From NCBI GenBank assembly GCA_041485905.1, contig JBGPKK010000062.1, forward strand, positions 1 through 23,433: a stretch of DNA of 23,433 bases, in the 5' to 3' direction. How positions within the stretch are numbered: the first letter of the stretch is position 1; each line of letters begins with the position of its first letter. Shown here in pieces: positions 15,149 through 22,452 of this stretch. Source of the DNA: JAHFUI01 sp041485905. Lineage in GTDB: Bacteria; Acidobacteriota; Vicinamibacteria; Vicinamibacterales; CAVVIG01. The notes beneath the pieces are model-generated. The model did not search any database and was not told the origin of the DNA. It saw nothing but the letters and a program-made list of their open reading frames with translations. A program made the translations under genes and the position numbers.

Positions 15149-15733
15149 TCAATCCTCGAAGATCTTCATCAGTGGCAGGTCGAGATCGGGGAGTCGCGGG
15201 GTCGTCAGCACGTCGTGCCTCTCGATCGCCAGCTCCGTAACGCGCTCGTAGCGGTCATTCGTGCGGCGATAGACCTTGAGAGTGTCGAGCTCCGGATCGA
15301 TGACCCAGTACTCGGCGACCCCGAATCGTTCGTAGAGCCGGCGCTTGATCGTCTCGTCCCGCTTGCGTGTGCTTGGTGAGGCGATCTCCACGACCAGATC
15401 GGGCGCGCCCTTCACCCACGGCGACGTCTCGATCTGTTCGAGTCGTTGCCGGGAAATGTACAGCAGGTCCGGCTCCACGACATCGAACTCGGAGAAGATC
15501 ACGTCGAACGGTGCGGCAAAGACCCGGCCGATTGGCCGCTTCTGCAGGTAGGACCAGATCAGCCCGAACAGGTTTCCAGAGATTGCCTGGTGCTTGCGGA
15601 TCGGCGTCGGCGTCACGTAATGCTCCCCGTCGATCAACTCATGCCGCTTCCCATCGTCGGAGAACAGCACGTAGTCGTCGTAGGTGAGCTTCACGCCGGG
15701 ATTCGCCGGCTTCATCTCCTCGCTCCCGGGCAT
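15149..15733 (-). CDS. Uma2 family (DUF820) PD-(D/E)XK nuclease-like protein
   Basis: The product is 194 residues and starts at ATG 15733. It shows the full Uma2 pattern: LTYDDYVLF and HELIDGEHYVTPTP at the N-terminus, the core VVEPDLLYI, then DLVVEIASPSTRKRDE and KRRLYERFGVAEYWVIDPE, closing with RLPDLDLPL. The Asp in EPDLLY and the Glu in VVEI are the nuclease-fold residues. The family is very common in soil and cyanobacterial genomes; the role is unsettled and mobile-element or defence links are suggested. It is convergent with the PEP-synthase-like gene (19 bases between stops). Just upstream is the dyad CGCTCAT/ATGAGCG at 15735-15759, a possible operator. Confidence 0.92.
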   Translation of the reverse strand: MPGSEEMKPANPGVKLTYDDYVLFSDDGKRHELIDGEHYVTPTPIRKHQAISGNLFGLIWSYLQKRPIGRVFAAPFDVIFSEFDVVEPDLLYISRQRLEQIETSPWVKGAPDLVVEIASPSTRKRDETIKRRLYERFGVAEYWVIDPELDTLKVYRRTNDRYERVTELAIERHDVLTTPRLPDLDLPLMKIFED

Positions 15734-15734
15734 G

Positions 15735-15759
15735 CGCTCATTTTAACCGCTGATGAGCG
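15735..15759. promoter_or_regulatory. Dyad next to the Uma2 start, possible operator
   Basis: CGCTCAT (15735-15741) and ATGAGCG (15753-15759) are perfect inverted arms with an 11-base AT-rich centre. They touch the Uma2 start codon region. On the minus strand the centre contains TTAAAAT. Autorepression is a guess. Confidence 0.3.
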
Positions 15760-15856
15760 AACGGCGTGCCAATTTGACTTGCGCGTGTTATCCCAGACTC
15801 GATGCGAGTACCGACGTGGGCGTTGCAGATATCTCCATCCCCGAACGCGATGCCGT

Positions 15857-15869
15857 GGCAGAATCTGCC
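15857..15869. promoter_or_regulatory. Perfect dyad GGCAGA-A-TCTGCC upstream of the cytochrome/PQQ operon
   Basis: Six-base inverted arms around one A. It lies 19 bases before a possible -10 (TATAAC, 15889-15894) and 65 bases before the cytochrome ATG, where an activator would bind. No good -35 is visible. Confidence 0.3.
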
Positions 15870-15934
15870 GCCCACCCCCTTTTTGATGTATAACCGCGAC
15901 GTCAAATCTCGAGCCAGTGAGCGAGGAGCCGCGT

Positions 15935-16735
15935 ATGACGTGGACGCGATCGGTGCTGACAGTCGCGGTGCTGTGCGTACTCGGCGACGGTCTGTTCGCC
16001 GCCCAGAATCCGCCGGCGAAGAATCCCCTCGAAGGCAACCCGGACGCCATCCGCGCCGGCATGGGTCTGTTTCGCGGGCGCTGCGCGGATTGCCACGGCA
16101 TGGACGCGCACGGCGTCCGCGCGCCCGACATCACGCAGGTATGGGCGTCGGGCCGAACCGACGATGGTCTGTTCAAGATTGTCAAAGGCGGCATCCCCGG
16201 CACAGAGATGCCTGCCAACCCGCGTCTCTTCGACCATGAAGCCTGGCAGCTCCTGGCGTACTTGCGCACGCTGGCCGCTCCGGCCCCGACCGATCCGCCG
16301 CGCGGCAACTCGGAGAAGGGCAAAGCTGTCTTTGGCGCCATGTGCGCCAGTTGTCATCAGGTGAACAGCGTCGGCGGCCGTCTGGGACCGGATCTGTCAC
16401 GCGTCGGGTCCGCGAGGTCGCGCGAGATGATCGTGCGACGGATTCGCGGCGGCGTCGAAGGCTTCCGCCAGGGATACGAACCGGTGACGCTGACGCCGCA
16501 GAGCGGGCCGCCGATCTCTGGCGTGAAGAAGAATGAAGATCTGTTTTCCGTGCAGATCATGGACACGGGCGAGCGGATTCAGGGGTACGAGAAGGACAAG
16601 ATGAAAGCGGTGGAGAACGGCGTGAGGTCGGCGATGCCTGTCTTCAGTTCCAACCGGTTGAACGACGCCGATCTCGACGATCTCATCCGCTACCTGCAAA
16701 CGCTCCGCGGATTCGATCCAGCGGTTTTCCAATAG
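15935..16735 (+). CDS. Exported diheme cytochrome c, electron acceptor of the PQQ dehydrogenase
   Basis: ATG 15935 follows GAGGAG (15923-15928) at six bases; a GTG at 15917 precedes that site. The product is 266 residues with a signal peptide ending FAAQ (about 24). Two c-type domains are present: CADCH (50-54) with later EMPAN giving the Met ligand, and CASCH (137-141) with GVRSAMPVF near the end giving the second. Between them GPPISGVKKNEDLFSVQIMD forms the long insert seen in cytochromes next to PQQ alcohol dehydrogenases. It lies seven bases before the PQQ dehydrogenase gene. It should accept electrons from that enzyme in the periplasm and pass them to the respiratory chain. Confidence 0.9.
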   Translation: MTWTRSVLTVAVLCVLGDGLFAAQNPPAKNPLEGNPDAIRAGMGLFRGRCADCHGMDAHGVRAPDITQVWASGRTDDGLFKIVKGGIPGTEMPANPRLFDHEAWQLLAYLRTLAAPAPTDPPRGNSEKGKAVFGAMCASCHQVNSVGGRLGPDLSRVGSARSREMIVRRIRGGVEGFRQGYEPVTLTPQSGPPISGVKKNEDLFSVQIMDTGERIQGYEKDKMKAVENGVRSAMPVFSSNRLNDADLDDLIRYLQTLRGFDPAVFQ

Positions 16736-16742
16736 GGGCCTT

Positions 16743-18407
16743 ATGCGCGACACAACTCTTCGGCTCGTGCGGATCGCGCTGCTCGTCAGCGTCGGCGCCC
16801 CGTTCCTGCATTCAACGGGGCAGGCCGCGGCGCCGCTCGCCCAGCAGACGCCTCCGCCTCGCCTCGTCACATCGCAGGAAATTCTCGACGGCCTGACGCC
16901 GGACGGCTCGCGCTGGCTGACATTCGGAGGCAACTACACGAACCAGCGGCACAGCCCGCTCACACAGATTACGCCCGCCAACGTCAATCGGCTCGTCCCG
17001 CAGTGGACGTTCCAGACAGGCACGCTCGGCAACTTCGAAGCGACCTCGCTCTTGCGCGACAACGTCCTGTACGTCACGGGACCGCAGAACGTGGCGTGGG
17101 CGATCGACGCGCGGACGGGACGCCAGATCTGGCGCTACCGCCGCGAGCTGCCGGAAAACCTGACCGCCTGCTGCGGGCTCGTCAACCGCGGGTTCGGCAT
17201 GCTGGGCGACAAGCTCTTCATGGTCACGCTCGACGCGCACCTCCTGGCGCTCGACATGAAGACCGGCTCCGTCGTCTGGGACGCGACCATGCAGGACTAC
17301 AAGTCCGGCTATGCGTCGACGATTGCGCCGATCGTGGTCAAGGACAAGGTGATCGTCGGCGTCGCGGGGGGAGAGTTCGGCATTCGCGGATTCATCGATG
17401 CGTATGAGGCGCAGACTGGCAAGCGCGCCTGGCGCTTCTACACCATTCCCGGGCCAGGCGAGCCGGGCCACGACACGTGGACGGGCGACTCCTGGAAGAT
17501 CGGGGGCGCGGGCGTCTGGGTCACTGGCGCGTACGATCCGGAGCAGAATCTTCTTTTCTACGGGACCGGCAATCCGGGCCCGGACTATCACAGCGAGAGC
17601 CGCCTGGGCGACAACCTGTACAGCACTTCGCTCGTGGCGCTGGACGCCGACACGGGCACGCTGCGCTGGCACTACCAGTTCACTCCGCACGATGTGCACG
17701 ACTGGGACGCGACGGAGGTTCCGGTATTGGCCGACATCACGATTGCGGGACAACCACGAAAGGTCGTGATGTTCGCGAACCGCAACGGCTTCTACTACAC
17801 ACTCGATCGCACGGACGGCAAGGTGATCGCGGCGAAGCCGTTCGTGACCACCACGTGGGCGAAAGAGATCGGCCGAGACGGCCGGCCCCTGGCGCTGCAG
17901 GGCCACACGCCCGACGAAAAGGGCGAGGTCACCTGTCCCGACATCACCGGCGGCACGAACTTCTGGCCGCCGGCGTTCGATCCCGCGACGCGGACCTTTT
18001 TCGTCAACGCCCGCGAGGCGTGCATGACGTTCTACGCGTGGAAACCCGAATACAAGTCTGGCGACCGGTTCACGGGTGGGGCCGGCCAACGCGTGCAGAG
18101 CTCCGACTCTCCGGCGTACGGCGCGCTCCGCGCCATCGATCCGGCGACCGGCGCGCGGAAGTGGGAGTTCCGTTATCTGAGCCTTTCGACCGCCGGCCTG
18201 CTGACGACGGCGTCGGGTCTGATCTTCAGCGCCGATGGCGACGGCAACCTGCTGGCGCTCGACTCGCGGAGCGGAAAACTGCTCTGGCGATACCAGTTGG
18301 GCGCGACGATGCACGGAACGTCCCCGATTACGTACATGCTCGACGGACGCCAGCACCTGCTCGTGCCCGCGGGCACCACGCTGACCGCCTGGGCGTTGCC
18401 GCAGTAA
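16743..18407 (+). CDS. PQQ-dependent alcohol dehydrogenase with lanthanide-type active site
   Basis: ATG 16743 is preceded by AGGGGCC and gives 554 residues with an N-terminal export signal (about 1-30). It is an eight-bladed quinoprotein: WLTFGGNYTNQRHSPL at the start, repeated 'ALDxxTGxxxW' blades, and WAIDARTGRQIWRY. The vicinal disulfide is Cys143-Cys144 (TACCG), metal ligands are E211 (GGEFG) and N277 (YGTGNPGP), and the catalytic Asp is D320 in HDVHDWDATE. D322, two residues on, is the additional acidic residue found in lanthanide-dependent enzymes (XoxF, PedH) and missing from calcium MxaF types. It should oxidise a primary alcohol or similar substrate in the periplasm. No cytochrome domain is fused; the separate upstream cytochrome serves that role. 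Confidence 0.92.
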   Translation: MRDTTLRLVRIALLVSVGAPFLHSTGQAAAPLAQQTPPPRLVTSQEILDGLTPDGSRWLTFGGNYTNQRHSPLTQITPANVNRLVPQWTFQTGTLGNFEATSLLRDNVLYVTGPQNVAWAIDARTGRQIWRYRRELPENLTACCGLVNRGFGMLGDKLFMVTLDAHLLALDMKTGSVVWDATMQDYKSGYASTIAPIVVKDKVIVGVAGGEFGIRGFIDAYEAQTGKRAWRFYTIPGPGEPGHDTWTGDSWKIGGAGVWVTGAYDPEQNLLFYGTGNPGPDYHSESRLGDNLYSTSLVALDADTGTLRWHYQFTPHDVHDWDATEVPVLADITIAGQPRKVVMFANRNGFYYTLDRTDGKVIAAKPFVTTTWAKEIGRDGRPLALQGHTPDEKGEVTCPDITGGTNFWPPAFDPATRTFFVNAREACMTFYAWKPEYKSGDRFTGGAGQRVQSSDSPAYGALRAIDPATGARKWEFRYLSLSTAGLLTTASGLIFSADGDGNLLALDSRSGKLLWRYQLGATMHGTSPITYMLDGRQHLLVPAGTTLTAWALPQ

Positions 18408-18415
18408 CCGTCACG

Positions 18416-18440
18416 GTCCGCCTGAAGGCGGACACTACGT
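18416..18440 (+). repeat. Palindromic VRLKADTT-type dispersed repeat, copy 2
   Basis: The core GTCCGCCTGAAGGCGGAC is followed by ACTACGT. It is the exact reverse complement of 121-145. It sits between the PQQ dehydrogenase stop (18407) and the next gene. It may act as a transcript-stabilising or terminating hairpin, although no T-run follows. Confidence 0.8.
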
Positions 18441-18462
18441 GCTGAGAAACGGATGGATCCCT

Positions 18463-19494
18463 ATGTCCAGGTCAATCGCGTGGTCGTTGTGGCTCGTCGC
18501 GTTATTGGGCATACCGGCGCAAGCCCGCAATCTTGATATCTATTGGGTTGACGTTGAGGGCGGTGCGGCCACGTTGATCGTGTCGCCGTCGGGGGAGTCC
18601 CTGCTGTACGACTCCGGCTGGGAGGCCGACGACCGCGACGCGAAGCGGATCTTCGCGGCGGCCCAGCAGGCCGGGCTGAAGAAGATCGACTATTTCATCC
18701 TCAGTCATTTTCATGCCGATCACGCGGGCGGTCTTCAGGCGCTGGCGAAACTGATGCCGATCGGACGCTGTTTCGATCGCGGCGATTTCATCGAACCGGC
18801 GAATCAGAGATGGCGGGACGGGTACCTGAGCGTGTGCGCGGCCAAGCGGACGATTGTGAATGCCGGAGACAGAATTCCGCTGAAGGGCCTTCAGGTTGAC
18901 GTGGTGGCCTCGAACGGCCGACTGCTCGCCAAGCCGATCAAGCGAGCTGGATCCAATCCGCTCTGCGCGACCGCAGAGAACAAGCCCCCCGACGTTCCAG
19001 AGAACCAGCTCATGGTCGGTGCGCTGTTCACCTACGGCAGGTTTACGTTCCTGGATCTGGCGGACCTCGACTGGGAGAAGGAAATGGAGCTGGCCTGCCC
19101 GGTCAACAAACTCGGCGAGGTCAGCATCTGGCAAACGAACCGCCACGGAGCGCTCGACCGCGCCGGAGCGCCGGGGTTTCTGTACAGCATCAGGCCGCAG
19201 GTGGTGGTCGTGAACAACGGACCGCGGAAAGGCCTTGGCGGCCCCTCGCCCGGCTCGCCAACCGCGCTGAGCGGGCACTACGAGCGAATCGCGAGGACAC
19301 CGGGCATTGAAGGCATCTGGCAGAGCCACCTTTCTCTGTTTGACAAAGATCACAACACGGCGCCAGACATGATCGCCAATCTCGAGGAGACGGCGGACCA
19401 GGGCCATTGGATCAAGGCATCTGTCGCACGGAACGGAACGTTCACCGTCACCAACGGCCGCAACGGGTTCAGCAAGACCTACGCGGCCCGCTGA
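18463..19494 (+). CDS. Exported ComEC/Rec2-like MBL-fold hydrolase
   Basis: ATG 18463 is chosen because the signal peptide (RSIAWSLWLVALLGIPAQA) follows at once; GTG 18439 lies within the repeat. The product is 343 residues. NLDIYWVDVEGGAATLIVSP opens the MBL fold as in ComEC-type hydrolases (DVGQGDA region), LYDSGW follows, and HFHADHAGG at 82-90 gives the intact HxHxDH motif. The later acidic ligand is in FLDLADLDWE and the last His is probably in LSGHYERIA or IWQSHLS. It lacks membrane helices, so it is a soluble exported hydrolase and not a competence channel. The substrate may be a phosphodiester, but this is a guess. The next gene starts 28 bases on and encodes an LSGxW protein, repeating the pairing seen at 3167-4971. 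Confidence 0.87.
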   Translation: MSRSIAWSLWLVALLGIPAQARNLDIYWVDVEGGAATLIVSPSGESLLYDSGWEADDRDAKRIFAAAQQAGLKKIDYFILSHFHADHAGGLQALAKLMPIGRCFDRGDFIEPANQRWRDGYLSVCAAKRTIVNAGDRIPLKGLQVDVVASNGRLLAKPIKRAGSNPLCATAENKPPDVPENQLMVGALFTYGRFTFLDLADLDWEKEMELACPVNKLGEVSIWQTNRHGALDRAGAPGFLYSIRPQVVVVNNGPRKGLGGPSPGSPTALSGHYERIARTPGIEGIWQSHLSLFDKDHNTAPDMIANLEETADQGHWIKASVARNGTFTVTNGRNGFSKTYAAR

Positions 19495-19522
19495 GGTGAC
19501 CGCGAAAAGCGGGAAGGGTGCA

Positions 19523-20410
19523 ATGACGAGACCGAGCGCGATGCGTGCTGGTCTGTTCCTCCTGGTTCTCACGAGCCTGACGAGCAACCGCGCGTTCGCC
19601 CAGGTCGATTTGTCCGGGCCGTGGACCGTACGCCTCCACGAAGATGTTCAGCATCGCAACGACGCGCTCGGCGGCGGACCGCGCATCGGCGACTACACCG
19701 GTCTTCCGATCAACGATGCGGCCCGCGCCAAGGCGGACAGTTGGGACGCCTCCATTTTTTCCGCCCGAGAGCGCCAGACCATCGTGCAGCCCGCGGCCTA
19801 CGGATCGCGAGGCGGCGGCTCAATGCGGATCTCCAGGGTCATCGACGATGCGACGCAGCAGCTCGTGGCGTTCAAGATCTACCGGGCGGCGGTGGCGGGC
19901 AGTACGACCAGAATGATCTGGATGGATCGCCGCGCGCATCCTCCGGCCTGGGCCGCGCACACCTGGCAGGGTTTTTCGACGGGCAGGTGGGAAGGCGACA
20001 TGCTGACCGTGGAGACGACACACCTCAAGATGGGATGGATTCAACGCAACGGCGTGCCCGCCAGCGACCAGGCGACGATCACGGAACATTTCGTGCGCCA
20101 CGGCAACTTACTGACGCTCATCGCCGTCGTCAACGACCCCGTCTACCTCGAGGAGCCGTTGGTCCGCAGCACCAACTTCGTCATGGATCCGTGGGAAGTG
20201 ATCGGCGCGGTCGCCAATGAGATTGTCGACGAGATCGCCGGGCGTCCAGACGGCTATGTTCCACATTTTCTGCCCGGCACGAACGTTCACCTGAAAGACT
20301 TCGTGGAGGAGTCCGGTCTGCCGTTCGAAGCCACCCGAGGCGGGATGGACGCGACGTACCCGGAATATCAGCTGAAGCTCAAGCAACTGATGGCGAAGGC
20401 GCCCAAATAA
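19523..20410 (+). CDS. Exported LSGxW-type protein, stand-alone paralogue
   Basis: ATG 19523 follows GGGAAGGG; a GTG at 19496 is possible but is followed by a polar stretch. The product is 295 residues with a signal peptide ending AFAQ. It aligns along its length with residues 29-285 of the fusion protein at 5010: DLSGPWTVRLHED, GDYTGLPINDAARAKADSW, RMIWMDRRAHPP, THLKMGWIQRNGVPASD, RHGNLLTLIAVVNDPVYLEEP, and the C-terminal PHFLPGTN plus MDATYPEYQLKLKQLM (there PHILPGEN and MYAEYRKTM). The function is unknown. The conserved Arg-Asn-Gly and Asp-Pro-Val-Tyr blocks are candidate functional sites. It lies between the ComEC-like MBL gene and an exported VOC gene, all on one strand with short gaps. 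Confidence 0.82.
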   Translation: MTRPSAMRAGLFLLVLTSLTSNRAFAQVDLSGPWTVRLHEDVQHRNDALGGGPRIGDYTGLPINDAARAKADSWDASIFSARERQTIVQPAAYGSRGGGSMRISRVIDDATQQLVAFKIYRAAVAGSTTRMIWMDRRAHPPAWAAHTWQGFSTGRWEGDMLTVETTHLKMGWIQRNGVPASDQATITEHFVRHGNLLTLIAVVNDPVYLEEPLVRSTNFVMDPWEVIGAVANEIVDEIAGRPDGYVPHFLPGTNVHLKDFVEESGLPFEATRGGMDATYPEYQLKLKQLMAKAPK

Positions 20411-20461
20411 GAATGAAGCGCGGCGAGCTCATGAACGGTCACCTGAGAGAGGAGCGGCACA

Positions 20462-20950
20462 ATGCGTACTTCAGTCGTTTTCGTGATGGGTCTGTTGTTG
20501 GGGACAATGATCGCGACAGGTGTCGCGCAGGACAACCGGCTTGCCGGAGAGAATTACGTGAATCACGTGGCGATTGCCGTCGAGAATTTCGATGAAGCCT
20601 TCAACTTCTACACGCAGAAGATGGGGTTTCGGGAAGCGTTTACCGTGCGCGACGCCGCTGGGAAGCCGACCCTGGCGTACGTCCAGGCCAATCGCAATAC
20701 GTTCGTGGAGCTGCAGCAGGCCAACGCGAACCGTCGGCCCGGTCTCAACCACTTCGGCCTGCACGTGCAGGATTTAAAGGCGGTGGTTGCCACGTTGAAA
20801 CAGCGCGGCGTGACGGTCGAGGAACCTCGCGTTCGACCGGACGATTCGTCAGTGGCCAACGCGACGGATCCAGGCGGGATCAGAATCGAGATGTTCGAGT
20901 TTGGCCCGCAGTCTCCGCAGGGCAAAGCGATTGCGAGCTGGAAGCCATAA
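20462..20950 (+). CDS. Exported VOC (glyoxalase/bleomycin-resistance fold) protein
   Basis: ATG 20462 follows a GAGAGGAG site. The product is 162 residues with a signal peptide (about 1-22, ending GVAQ). The VOC domain follows: NHVAIAVENFDEAFNFYTQKMG (34-55 region), YVQANRNTFVELQQ, then LNHFGLHVQDLKAVVATLKQRG and GIRIEMFEF. Metal ligands are H35, E80-region Glu, H97 and the Glu in IEMFE. VOC proteins include lactoylglutathione lyases, dioxygenases and epimerases; most are cytoplasmic, so the export signal is unusual. A role in handling the product of the upstream exported hydrolases is plausible but not shown. Confidence 0.87.
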   Translation: MRTSVVFVMGLLLGTMIATGVAQDNRLAGENYVNHVAIAVENFDEAFNFYTQKMGFREAFTVRDAAGKPTLAYVQANRNTFVELQQANANRRPGLNHFGLHVQDLKAVVATLKQRGVTVEEPRVRPDDSSVANATDPGGIRIEMFEFGPQSPQGKAIASWKP

Positions 20951-20961
20951 GACGGAAATGA

Positions 20962-21303
20962 AGGCGGTACCCGACGGCTGGAGTTCCCAGAACCTCCACG
21001 GGACAGCCGAATCTGGCCGCGCACGCGCCACGAACGCCCGACGGCAGACCGGATCTCTCGGGGGTCTGGCAGAATTTCGGCCAGGCCCCGCTGGGGTTCG
21101 GCAGCGGCGGAGCGGCCGGCTCGCCAGACGAGCGGGTTCAGGGACGGCGGGTGGCTCGATATCGTCGGCAGCCCGCTGACCGATGCCGCGAAATGGACGG
21201 AGCGGTTCCGGCGAGTGAACTATGGAAACCTGGAAACCGAGATCACCGTTGACGATCCGAAGGCGTACGCGAAGCCGTGGACTGTCACGGTGAAGCAACG
21301 CAC
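20962..21303 (+). pseudogene. Broken 'PRTPDGxPDLSGVW' family gene
   Basis: Frame 20962-21130 encodes APRTPDGRPDLSGVWQN, the hallmark beginning of a large exported acidobacterial family. From 21137 a different frame gives FRDGGWLDIVGSPLTDAAKW, then RFRRVNYGNLETEITVDDPK and PWTVTVKQR, which is the normal end of the same family. The central part is missing and the two pieces are out of frame, so the gene lost an internal segment. No signal peptide remains. Confidence 0.7.
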
Positions 21304-21304
21304 C

Positions 21305-21409
21305 ATGTCTACTGTGCGCGGTCTTTTTGCCGGCGGCCTGGCTGCCGCCATTGCGGTCTCGGTGCTCGATCATCCGGCCTCTGGTCAACAGGCAGCCGCG
21401 CCGGGGTAG
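21305..21409 (+). pseudogene. Orphan signal-peptide fragment
   Basis: ATG 21305 gives 34 residues (MSTVRGLFAGGLAAAIAV then SVLDHPASGQQAAAPG) ending at TAG 21409. It looks like the exported N-terminus of a gene whose body is gone. It is in frame with the tail of the preceding pseudogene. Confidence 0.5.
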
Positions 21410-21440
21410 TGCTCAAGTCTGAAAAAAGGGCCGACACACC

Positions 21441-21488
21441 ATGAAACGTGCTATCACTGCCCTGCCTTGGCTCGCCTTTGAATTTTAA
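21441..21488 (+). pseudogene. Second truncated signal-peptide fragment at the edge of the AT-rich segment
   Basis: ATG 21441 encodes MKRAITALPWLAFEF and then stops. The first 13 residues look like the start of a signal peptide. The break coincides with the change from GC-rich to AT-rich sequence near 21480, as expected if incoming DNA cut the gene. Confidence 0.4.
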
Positions 21489-21513
21489 CGATTTTAACCC
21501 AACCGAGCTTAGA

Positions 21514-22422
21514 ATGCCCGGCATGCAGCCTGACGTGACCACCCGTATAGCGTTTGACGGCCCTGGTGTGGCTGACGGGACGATGGACATCCGTGATCTG
21601 GCCCCGGCCCTTCTTGCCCTCGGGGATCTCCTACAGGCCGCTCATCACAATCTCAACGGGGAAGCGTCTGAACTGATCGTCCAGGTCCAGTCTGATTTCA
21701 AATCGGGCTCATTCGACATTGGACTGGGGATGCTGTTGGCTTCGCAGGCCGCTTCTCTAGTGCCACTCAACTTCGCGACCGCGAAGCAAATCGCCAGCTA
21801 CATCGGGTTGATTAAAGATGCTGGTCTAAACCTGATTCAGCTCTCCAAGTGGCTAAACAACGACAAGCCGACGGTCACGCCAGTTAGCGATGGATATGTC
21901 CAAGTGAGCGTCAGGGGCGAAAACAACAAAGTCAACATCAATGTCAACAAGCTTTACGGCGACAAAAAGGTACGCCAAGCCCTTTCAGACACATTGAAGC
22001 CGTTGCGCTCCAATGGCATCGATCGGTTTGAGGTAAGAGACGAATCCAAGAGAATTTCGGAGAGCGTAACAAGGGAAGAGCTCCAGTCGTTTTCGCCGCT
22101 TCTGGAAATTACTGATGCTGATCTAGTCTCCTCCGAGGCCAAACCGGCGACAATGTTTGTGGAAGTGATCAAGCCGTCGTTTCGGCCAAAACTACGCTGG
22201 TCCGTGAGCGACGGTCAGCGTAAGTTTGGGGCCTTAATGCGTGACGAGAACTTTCTCAGGCGCGTCGATTCGCATGAGAAAAGTTTCATGCGCGGAGAAG
22301 TACTAAAGGTCCGCATGCGGTTGAACCAGCATCAAGGCCCACAAGGATTGGTCGGCGAGTACGAGATTGTCGAAGTGCTGGAGGAGCTGCCGCCGCTGAC
22401 GCAGCCTAATCTACCTGAGTAG
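21514..22422 (+). CDS. Unknown 302-residue protein in the AT-rich segment
   Basis: ATG 21514 is preceded only by a weak GAG; ATG 21523 is an alternative. I do not recognise a named family. Visible features: an opening IAFDGPGVADGTMDIRDLAPALLALGDLL, an acidic strand ELIVQVQSDFKSGSFDIGLG, a hydrophobic helix pair (SQAASLVPLNFATAKQIASYIGLIKDAG) that could touch membrane, a strand-rich middle (GYVQVSVRGENNKVNINVNKLY), and a basic, strand-rich C-terminus (SFRPKLRWSVSDGQRKFGALM, LVGEYEIVEVLEELPP). There is no signal peptide. Codon use is AT-rich. It neighbours a transposase convergently, with a terminator-like hairpin between, so it is probably cargo of a mobile segment. Confidence 0.7.
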   Translation: MPGMQPDVTTRIAFDGPGVADGTMDIRDLAPALLALGDLLQAAHHNLNGEASELIVQVQSDFKSGSFDIGLGMLLASQAASLVPLNFATAKQIASYIGLIKDAGLNLIQLSKWLNNDKPTVTPVSDGYVQVSVRGENNKVNINVNKLYGDKKVRQALSDTLKPLRSNGIDRFEVRDESKRISESVTREELQSFSPLLEITDADLVSSEAKPATMFVEVIKPSFRPKLRWSVSDGQRKFGALMRDENFLRRVDSHEKSFMRGEVLKVRMRLNQHQGPQGLVGEYEIVEVLEELPPLTQPNLPE

Positions 22423-22452
22423 CCGCAGCCTCAGAAGTCAGGCGGCTTTTTT
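22421..22452 (+). terminator. Terminator-like hairpin between the unknown gene and the transposase
   Basis: AGCCGC (22421-22426) pairs with GCGGCT (22442-22447) and six Ts follow to 22452. The 15-base loop makes it weaker than a classic terminator. It overlaps the end of both convergent genes. Confidence 0.4.

Noticed and set aside
16812..18356. Long open frame (514 codons) on the minus strand across the PQQ dehydrogenase gene
   Set aside because: Its product is an Arg/His/Glu-rich low-complexity sequence with no fold pattern, as expected for the antisense of a GC-rich gene. The plus-strand gene has full family motifs.
18502..19587. Minus-strand open frame of 361 codons across the ComEC-like MBL gene
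   Set aside because: The composition is that of an antisense shadow; the plus strand has the intact HFHADH motif and a signal peptide.
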